This document shows, one piece after another, positions 58,366-64,000 of a stretch of DNA of 64,000 nucleotides. The position numbers were made by a program, and so were the translations under genes. Numbering within the stretch: the stretch's first letter is position 1; every line of letters starts with the position of its first letter. This DNA is from Streptomyces actinomycinicus (GTDB taxonomy: Bacteria > Actinomycetota > Actinomycetes > Streptomycetales > Streptomycetaceae): positions 124,001 through 188,000 of the forward strand of contig NZ_JAERRK010000011.1 in assembly GCF_016741775.1 (NCBI RefSeq). Reading direction: 5' to 3'. Below the pieces are notes generated by a model. It did not search any database, was not told the origin of the DNA, and saw only the letters and a program-made list of their open reading frames with translations.

Positions 58366-59337
58366 TCAGCCGAACGCCTCCCGCAGTGCCGGCAGCAGGG
58401 TCTTCGCCGACCAGTCCAGGTACTCCGGCTGCGCATCGCCACCGATCTGGACCAGGGCGATCTCCCCGAACCCGGCCTCGGCATAGGGCCGTACGGCCTC
58501 CACGAAGGCATCCGGGTCGTCGCCGCACGGGATGGCGGACGCGACGTCGTCCTCGGTCACGAACTGGGTCGCGGCCTCGAAGGAGTCGGGGTGCGGCAGT
58601 TCGGCGTTCACCTTCCAGCCCAGCCCGAACCAGCGGAACTGGGAGTGGGCGCGCTTGATCGCCGTGTCCCGGTCGTGGTCGTAGCACACCGGCAGCTGGC
58701 CGACCCGGGGCTTGCCGCTGCCGCCGTGCCGGTCGAAGGCCTCCAGCAGCCCGGCCTTCGGCTCGGTCGCGATGACCAGGTCCGCGAGATGACCGGCGAG
58801 CTTGCAGGACTGTTCGCCGGAGACGGCGATGCCGATCGGCGGTGCCGTCTGAGGCAGGTCCCACAGACGGGCCGACTCCACGTCGTAGTGCTGTCCGTGG
58901 TGGGTGACATGGCCGCCCTCGAACAGGGCCCGGATGATCTGCACCGCCTCTTCCAGCATCTCGTGGCGCACGTCCACCGGAGGCCAGCCGCCGCCCACCA
59001 CGTGCTCGTTGAGGTTCTCTCCGGCGCCCAGGCCGAGCCGGAACCTGCCCTCGGACAGCAACTGCACCGTCGCCGCCTTCTGTGCCACGATCGCCGGGTG
59101 GTAGCGCAGGATCGGGCAGGTGACGTAGGTCATCAGCGGGATCCGCGAGGTGGCCTGGGCGGCCGCGCCCAGCACGCTCCACGCGTACGAGGAGTGCCCC
59201 TGGGAGCGCAGCCACGGAAAGTAGTGGTCGGAGATCACCGAGAAGTCGAATCCGGCCTCCTCCGCCCGCACCAGGTGGTCCACCAGGTCACGGGGGCCGG
59301 TCTGCTCCGTCATCATCGTGTATCCGATTTGCACCAT
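58366..59337 (-). CDS. LLM-class F420-dependent oxidoreductase
   Basis: 323 residues, TIM barrel. Features typical of the FGD/glucose-6-phosphate-like group are VQIGYTMMTEQTGPRDLVDH, FDFSVISDHYFPW, TYVTCPILRYHPAIVAQKAAT, LGLGAGENLNEHVVG and PPIGIAVSGEQSCKLAG. It uses reduced or oxidised coenzyme F420 (or FMN) for hydride transfer; substrate unknown. ATG 59337 lies behind a weak site. Confidence 0.9.
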   Translation of the reverse strand: MVQIGYTMMTEQTGPRDLVDHLVRAEEAGFDFSVISDHYFPWLRSQGHSSYAWSVLGAAAQATSRIPLMTYVTCPILRYHPAIVAQKAATVQLLSEGRFRLGLGAGENLNEHVVGGGWPPVDVRHEMLEEAVQIIRALFEGGHVTHHGQHYDVESARLWDLPQTAPPIGIAVSGEQSCKLAGHLADLVIATEPKAGLLEAFDRHGGSGKPRVGQLPVCYDHDRDTAIKRAHSQFRWFGLGWKVNAELPHPDSFEAATQFVTEDDVASAIPCGDDPDAFVEAVRPYAEAGFGEIALVQIGGDAQPEYLDWSAKTLLPALREAFG

Positions 59338-59415
59338 AAACTGCGAGTCCCCGGCCCTGCGGCGGGAAAACGGGCGGGATCCCGCGGTGCACGGAACGTC
59401 CGACCAGGGCTCCGG

Positions 59416-61008
59416 TCAGTTCCGCGGCGCACGGAACGTCTGCAGGAACGTCTTCAGTGCCTGCCGGTTGGCCGCGTCGTCCCAGGTCCCGGCCGGGGTG
59501 GTGAAGCGCAGCGAGAAGCCCTGCCGGCCGCCCAGCAGGAAGCCCCGCCCGAAGGTGTGCACCCGCTCGTCCCCGGACCCGGCGAGCCACTCCAGGTCGG
59601 CCGCCGCGCGGCCCTGGTAGGTGGTGGCCCGGATGCTGCCGAGGCGGCGGTAGCCGGGCAGCTGCGCCAGACCGGGCTCGACGTCGTCCCGCCAGACGGC
59701 GACCGGGTCGGGCCCGACGCGCTCGCTGTAGGTGACGGCGAGGGTGGGGGAGTCGTCGTCCCGGCCGAAGGTGACCCGGTAGGCGAGGTCGGTGACCCGG
59801 GAGGTGGCCAGCCGCTTCCAGCCGTCGGGCAGTGCCACCGCGAAACCCTCGGGAGCCGTGTACGGGCGGTAGCCGGCCGGCAGGGAGGGGGAGGCCGGAG
59901 CGGTCGGGGCGGCCGTAGCCGTGGGTGTGGGTGTGGGCGTGCGTGTGGGTGTGGGTCCGCCGTCGGTGTGCCGGCCGGACGGGGCGGCGGGGACGCCGGC
60001 CCGGGGCGGTGCCGCGGCCGTGCCGGTGCCCGGCAGCGCGCCGGTCCCGGCCAGCACGGCGGCGGCGACGGCGATCACGGCCACCGCGGTGCCGGCGGCC
60101 AGGACGCGCCCGCTCGGCCCGTGTCCGGCGTGGCGCACACCCCGGTACGCGCCGCGCAGCCGGGGCTCGGGCGCCGGCTGCCGGTCCGCGTCGGCGTCCT
60201 CGCTCAGTGCCCGGGTCAGGGCCTCGCGGACCACCGGCCGGGTCAGCCGCTCCCGCCCGTTCTTGCGCAGCAGCCCCTGTACGGCCTGACCGAGCGGGCC
60301 CGCGCGCAGGGGGGTGCGCAGCGGCAGCCGGTCCACGGCCCTCAGGGTGGCGTCGGGCCGGCCGCGGTCCCGGAACGGCGGCCGGCCCTCGACCATGGTG
60401 TAGAGCAGCGCGCCCAGCGCCCACAGGTCGGCGGCCGGGCCGATGCGTTCGTCACGGGCCTGCTCCGGCGAGGCGTAGGACGGTGCCGTGAGACGTGGGA
60501 CCAGTGTCGCGCCCGCCAGCCCGAACCCGGTGACGACGACCGGTCCGTCCTCGCGGACGAAGACCTGGCCGGGGCTCAGTTCGCCGTGGGTGATGCCCTC
60601 GTCGTGCGCGGCCTGCAGCACGTCGAGCAGTTCCAGGCCGAGCCGGGCCGCCCGGACCGGGTTGAAGGAGCCCTCGCGGGCCAGGAGTTCGCCGAGCGGC
60701 GTGCCGTCGATCCACTCGGTGACCGTCCACAGGGTGCCCGACTCGACCACGGCGTCCACGACCGCGGCGACCCGGCCCGGGCACAGCAGCCGCATGGTCT
60801 CCGAGGTGCGGACGACGCGGGCCGTGACACGGCGCGCGGTGTCCGCGGCGGCCGGCTCCGGCAGGGCCGTCTGGGCGACCAGGCGTGGCTGTTCGGCGGT
60901 CACGTCCTCGGCGTACCACCACAGGCGGTTCGTCTCGCGGGCGAAGACCTCCAGCAGCCGGTACCTCCCGGCGACCAATTCGTGTGCGGAGACGTGCGTC
61001 CTGGCCAT
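59416..61008 (-). CDS. Receptor-like pseudokinase with outward sensor domain
   Basis: 530 residues. A protein-kinase fold fills about 10-265 but is degenerate: the glycine loop reads VFARETNRLWWYA, the HRD loop is THGELSPGQVF, and DFG is GFGLA, so the catalytic Asp residues are missing. SPEQARDERIGPAADLWALG and ALLYTMVEGRPPF keep the C-lobe. A transmembrane helix (GRVLAAGTAVAVIAVAAAVL, about 305-325), a Thr/Pro-rich linker and an extracellular domain (about 380-530, including GFAVALPDGWKRL and TYQGRAAADLEW) follow. It may regulate other proteins by binding. ATG 61008 has GAGGG at 6 bases; 61014 is possible. Confidence 0.85.
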   Translation of the reverse strand: MARTHVSAHELVAGRYRLLEVFARETNRLWWYAEDVTAEQPRLVAQTALPEPAAADTARRVTARVVRTSETMRLLCPGRVAAVVDAVVESGTLWTVTEWIDGTPLGELLAREGSFNPVRAARLGLELLDVLQAAHDEGITHGELSPGQVFVREDGPVVVTGFGLAGATLVPRLTAPSYASPEQARDERIGPAADLWALGALLYTMVEGRPPFRDRGRPDATLRAVDRLPLRTPLRAGPLGQAVQGLLRKNGRERLTRPVVREALTRALSEDADADRQPAPEPRLRGAYRGVRHAGHGPSGRVLAAGTAVAVIAVAAAVLAGTGALPGTGTAAAPPRAGVPAAPSGRHTDGGPTPTRTPTPTPTATAAPTAPASPSLPAGYRPYTAPEGFAVALPDGWKRLATSRVTDLAYRVTFGRDDDSPTLAVTYSERVGPDPVAVWRDDVEPGLAQLPGYRRLGSIRATTYQGRAAADLEWLAGSGDERVHTFGRGFLLGGRQGFSLRFTTPAGTWDDAANRQALKTFLQTFRAPRN

Positions 61009-61229
61009 GGTCATCCCTCGCTGACACCCCTGCCTCGTGTTTCCCAGAGGTACGGGGGGCGCGCCCGGGTGCGTTCAAAGAATTCTCGACCAGGGGACCG
61101 GAAAGGCCTTTCAATCCGCCCCTCGAAAGGGCTTGCGAGTTAGGGATGGTCGCACCGGTCGCCTGTTCGACCTGTCTGTTACCGAGGGTAATTCGCCGGT
61201 GCGGCCGACGCGCCGGTGCGGCCGGGGGC

Positions 61230-62189
61230 TCACAGGAGGGAGAAGCGCCGGGCCCACCCGGTGAGTTCGGCGGGTGCCGTGTTGCCCCCGCACACCACGA
61301 GTCCGATCCGGGCGCCGTCACCGGCCCGCGCCGCCACCTGCCGGGCGGCCGGCAGCAGACAGCCCGCGGCGGGCTCCGCCCACACCTTGGCGCGCTCGGC
61401 CAGTTCCAGACAGCCCTGCACCGCATCCCGGTCCGGCACCACCAGCACCTCCTCGACGAGCGCCGACACGTGCTCGTACGTCAGCCGGGACACCGAGGGC
61501 GCGCTGAGCGTGGTCACCAGCGACGACAGCGGCACCGGCACCGGGCCGCCCGCCTTCAGCGCCGCGGACATCGCCTCGGCGCCCTCGGTCTCCACGCCCC
61601 AGACCCGCACCCCGGGCCGCCGGGCGCGCAGGGCCGCGGCGACCCCGGCGATCAGCCCGCCGCCGCCGATGCTCACGACGACGTCCGTCAGCTCGTCCGC
61701 GTCCTCGGCCAACTCCAGCCCCACGGTGCCCTGTCCGGCGATGACGACCGGGTCGTCGAACGGGTGGACCAGCGTCAGTCCCTCGTCCCGCAACTGCGTC
61801 ACCAGGCGGAACGCGCTGTCCATGCCGTCGGTCAGCCGTACCGACGCCCCGGCGTCCCCGGCGAGTGCCAGGGACCGTGCCGGCGCGGTACGCGGCATCA
61901 CCACGGTCGCCTTCACGTCGAGGGCCGCCGCCATCACCGCGAGCGCGATCCCGTGGTTGCCGCCGCTCACCGCGACCACACCCGCCGCCCGCTCGGCCTC
62001 GCTCAGCGACAGCAGCTTCGCCGTGGCCCCGCGGGCCTTGAACGAGCCGGTGCGCTGGAGCAGTTCGAGCTTGGCGGTGACCGGGACGCCGAGCAGTTCG
62101 GTGAGGCCGGGGCTCGCCACCGTGGGGGTCCGTACGACGTGTCCGGCGATCCGCCCCGCGGCGGCTTCGATGTCCGAGATGCCGATCAA
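61230..62189 (-). CDS. PLP-dependent threonine/serine dehydratase-like enzyme
   Basis: 319 residues, fold type II without a regulatory ACT domain. The cofactor Lys is in QRTGSFKARGA, the phosphate loop is VSIGGGGLIAG, and VSGGNHGIALA binds the substrate carboxylate. It would deaminate Thr or Ser, or racemise Ser. The start is TTG at 62189 with GGGTGAAG ahead; the first in-frame ATG would cut the fold. Confidence 0.88.
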   Translation of the reverse strand: MIGISDIEAAAGRIAGHVVRTPTVASPGLTELLGVPVTAKLELLQRTGSFKARGATAKLLSLSEAERAAGVVAVSGGNHGIALAVMAAALDVKATVVMPRTAPARSLALAGDAGASVRLTDGMDSAFRLVTQLRDEGLTLVHPFDDPVVIAGQGTVGLELAEDADELTDVVVSIGGGGLIAGVAAALRARRPGVRVWGVETEGAEAMSAALKAGGPVPVPLSSLVTTLSAPSVSRLTYEHVSALVEEVLVVPDRDAVQGCLELAERAKVWAEPAAGCLLPAARQVAARAGDGARIGLVVCGGNTAPAELTGWARRFSLL

Positions 62190-62291
62190 GGTGCTTCACC
62201 CTTCCCGGCGCGGATCGGGAACCGCGCCGATCGCACCTTGACCCGGCAGGACGTCGCCGGTCAACGCCGTTTCGCAGCCCGCCGGCAGCCC

Positions 62292-62400
62292 GCGGCCGAC
62301 GGGCGAGGCCCCCCGGGGCGGTGGCAGGCGCGGCCGACGGGGGAGCCCTCGGGGCGGTGGCAGGCGCGGCCGACCGGGGAGGCCGCCCGGCGCGGCCGGA
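62292..62400. repeat. Tandem repeat of about 37 bp
   Basis: Three imperfect units (GCGGCCGACGGG ... GGGGCGGTGGCAGGC, 38 and 36 bp apart) lie between the prenyl synthase stop and the dehydratase start. No gene. Confidence 0.7.
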
Positions 62401-62485
62401 GCCCGCGGCCGGCCGGGAGACCGGTGGCCGGTCCGGTCGGCCGGGCCGGCTGCGGCGCGCGGCCGGCCGGTGGCCCCTCGCCCGG

Positions 62486-63511
62486 CTACAGCTCGCGGCC
62501 GACCAAGAGGTCCAGCAGCTCGGCCAGGTCGCCCGGTGCCCGGCCGGCCAAGGGGGTGCCGGCGAGCAGGGTCCGGGCGGCGGTCGTGTGGGCGCGGGCC
62601 TCGGCCAGTGCCGCGGCCCGGCCCCCGGCGGCCTCGATCAGCGCGGCGGCCTCCTGCGCACGCCCGGGCGAGCCGAGCAGCGCAGGCAGGTGCCGGGCCG
62701 TCGGGGAGTCCAGTGCGGCCAGCACCGGGAACGTCTTCTTCCGCTCCCGCAGATCGCCGCCCACGGGCTTGCCGGTGACGTCCGGATCTCCCCACACGCC
62801 CAGCACGTCGTCCACCAGCTGGAAGGCGACCCCCAGGTGGCGCCCGACCCGGTCCAGGGCGGCGACCGTGCCCGGGGGAGCCCCGCCGAGCGCGGCACCC
62901 AGCGCGAGGGCGCAGCCGAGCAGCGCGCCGGTCTTGGCCTCCGCCATCACCCGGTACTCCGGCGCCGTCACGCGCTCGGGACCGGTCCACGGCCGGGTGG
63001 CGAACAGCAGGTCGTCGGCCTGCCCGCGCACCAGGTCCGCGAGGGCGGCCGTGAGCAGCCGCAGTGCGCCGGACGCCTCGGGCGCGGCGGCGACGGTGTC
63101 CACGGCCAGCGCGAACAGCGCGTCGCCGGCGAGTACGGCCGGACCCGTGCCGTACGCCTGCCACACGGCGGGCCGGCGGCGCCGCGTCGGGTCGCCGTCC
63201 ATGATGTCGTCGTGCAGCAGCGAGAAGGCGTGCACCAGTTCCACCGCGACCGCGGCGGGGATGCCGGCCCGGCCGTCCGCCCCCGCCGCTTCTGCGCCGA
63301 GCACCGCCAGCGCCTGCCGTACGCCCTTGCCGCCGGGCGTGTCGGCGGGAGCCCCGCCGACCTCGCACCAGCCGAAGGAGTACGCGGCCATCTCGGCCAC
63401 CCACGGGTGCAGCCGCCCGACCGCCTCCTCCAGCGCGGGCCGCACCAGCCGCCGGCAGCGGGTGAGGAGCTGCTGCGCCGACTCCTGCACCGGCGAGGTG
63501 AGCGCGGTCAC
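62486..63511 (-). CDS. Polyprenyl (trans-isoprenyl) diphosphate synthase
   Basis: 341 residues, all-helical class I prenyltransferase. First Asp-rich motif LLHDDIMDGD with GRPAVWQAYG-like RRRPAVW after it; second FQLVDDVLGVWGDPD with KPVGGDLRERKKTFPV. It condenses IPP with an allylic diphosphate to C15-C20 or longer chains; the product length is not readable with confidence. The product could feed terpenoid or carotenoid synthesis. The GTG at 63511 overlaps the stop of the TPR gene (GTGA), so the two are coupled. Confidence 0.92.
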   Translation of the reverse strand: MTALTSPVQESAQQLLTRCRRLVRPALEEAVGRLHPWVAEMAAYSFGWCEVGGAPADTPGGKGVRQALAVLGAEAAGADGRAGIPAAVAVELVHAFSLLHDDIMDGDPTRRRRPAVWQAYGTGPAVLAGDALFALAVDTVAAAPEASGALRLLTAALADLVRGQADDLLFATRPWTGPERVTAPEYRVMAEAKTGALLGCALALGAALGGAPPGTVAALDRVGRHLGVAFQLVDDVLGVWGDPDVTGKPVGGDLRERKKTFPVLAALDSPTARHLPALLGSPGRAQEAAALIEAAGGRAAALAEARAHTTAARTLLAGTPLAGRAPGDLAELLDLLVGREL

Positions 63512-64000
63512 CGTACGACCTCCGCCTCGAGGCCGAATTCCTGCCGGGCCCGGGTCACCATCTCCCGGGCGTGCCGCAGGCCGCTGCGCTCCAGCGTCCG
63601 GGCCAGGTCGGCGAGTTCGGCGGCGGTCTCGGCGCGGTCGCGGCCGAGGCGGGCCAGGGACTTGGCGAGACCGAGCCGGGAGAGTGCCTCACCGCGCGGT
63701 TCGCTCATCGTCCGGAACTCCGCCAGCGCCAGCTCGTACCGCTCCCGCGCCTCGGCGTACCGCCCGGCCCGGTAGAGGACGTTGCCCTGCATCTTGTGGT
63801 TGTAGGCGAGGGCGCTGGACAGGTTCATCTCCCGGCAGGTGGTCTCCGCCTGGTGCAGCAGGTCCAGCGCGCGCTCGGTGGCGCCGTCGCGCACGGAGAG
63901 GACGTCCGCCAGTCCGCGCAGTGCCCACGCGTGCCCGCGCCGGTCCTCGGCCCGCGCGGATATCTCCGCCGCCTCCTCGAACAGCGCGTACGCCCGGTCG
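63508..64000 (-). CDS. Tetratricopeptide-repeat protein (partial)
   Basis: The frame is open through the right edge; about 163 C-terminal residues are visible. They form TPR-type helix pairs (DRAYALFEEAAEISARAEDR, ERALDLLHQAETTCREMN, ALAYNHKMQGNVLYRAGRYAEARERYELALAEF in part). TPR arrays of this kind often end AfsR/SARP or LuxR-type regulators, but the N-terminus is outside the window. Coupled to the downstream prenyl synthase gene by a GTGA overlap. Confidence 0.75.
   Translation of the reverse strand, partial: DRAYALFEEAAEISARAEDRRGHAWALRGLADVLSVRDGATERALDLLHQAETTCREMNLSSALAYNHKMQGNVLYRAGRYAEARERYELALAEFRTMSEPRGEALSRLGLAKSLARLGRDRAETAAELADLARTLERSGLRHAREMVTRARQEFGLEAEVVR

Noticed and set aside
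58309..61143. 944-codon plus frame
   Set aside because: Antisense to the LLM oxidoreductase and pseudokinase genes; no domain.
62196..63404. 402-codon minus frame with Pro/Arg repeats
   Set aside because: Out of frame with the prenyl synthase and running through the 37-bp array.
1..64000. CRISPR arrays, tRNA or rRNA genes, prophage integrase
   Set aside because: No spaced identical repeats with unique spacers, no tRNA-like cloverleaf and no integrase or transposase domains were found by reading.

Overview
The window is a contiguous piece of a very GC-rich actinomycete chromosome, almost certainly Streptomyces. The markers are a cell-wall-anchored chaplin, an SsgA-like sporulation protein, a melC1-melC2 tyrosinase pair, the 2-methylisoborneol (earthy odour) operon with its family 2B encapsulin, SPW-repeat, HXXEE and DUF6777 proteins, and typical GGAGG-type ribosome sites. 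I saw no tRNA, rRNA, CRISPR array, intact insertion sequence or prophage. The mix of secreted enzymes, paired regulators and secondary metabolism suggests a chromosome arm rather than the core.

Layout. 1-7.5 kb: partial secreted peptidase, chaplin, two GNAT acetyltransferases around a divergent MerR/MFS efflux pair (the MFS gene carries an apparent frameshift), a GlsB-type stress membrane protein and a two-domain secreted protein. 7.5-13.2 kb: a ROK-controlled sugar locus with a secreted exo-beta-D-glucosaminidase, its ROK regulator and an APC permease, with related AT-rich operators at both ends. 13.3-17.6 kb: a probable light-response island made of an ECF sigma factor (LitS-like), a divergent MerR/cobalamin-type photoreceptor regulator (LitR-like) and a class I photolyase. 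17.8-28.6 kb: HXXEE protein, aldehyde dehydrogenase, a 1-kb gene-poor stretch, aldo-keto reductases, BlaI/M56 peptidase pair, VOC protein and adenosine deaminase, DinB-like protein, and a LysR/aldo-keto reductase divergent pair.

28.9-36.5 kb: a probable phospho-signalling module consisting of a small unknown protein, an FHA-FHA-ABC transporter fusion, an SH3-like protein, a soluble Ser/Thr kinase, a convergent multi-pass membrane protein and a DUF6777 protein with an extreme low-complexity tail. 36.7-39.4 kb: RsbW-like ATPase convergent with a SigB/F-type sigma factor, then a ClgR/PopR-like XRE regulator ending in a possible ClpP degron, and a VOC protein. 39.5-46.1 kb: aminoglycoside-phosphotransferase-fold kinase, the 2-MIB operon (encapsulin, MIB synthase, GPP methyltransferase), zinc alcohol dehydrogenase and a double VOC protein. 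46.1-53.6 kb: RNase HI with a C-terminal Cys motif, tyrosinase and its caddie protein, a flavin monooxygenase, an MFS/TetR efflux operon with duplicated operators, and a Tat-exported class II cholesterol oxidase. 53.8-64 kb: aldo-keto reductases (one with a divergent TetR), membrane proteins, SsgA-like protein, LLM flavin enzyme, a receptor-like pseudokinase, a PLP dehydratase and a polyprenyl diphosphate synthase coupled to a TPR protein that runs off the right edge.

Recurrent themes are divergent regulator/target pairs with a readable dyad between them, and short tandem repeats lying just after stop codons (units of about 53, 19, 48 and 37 bp).
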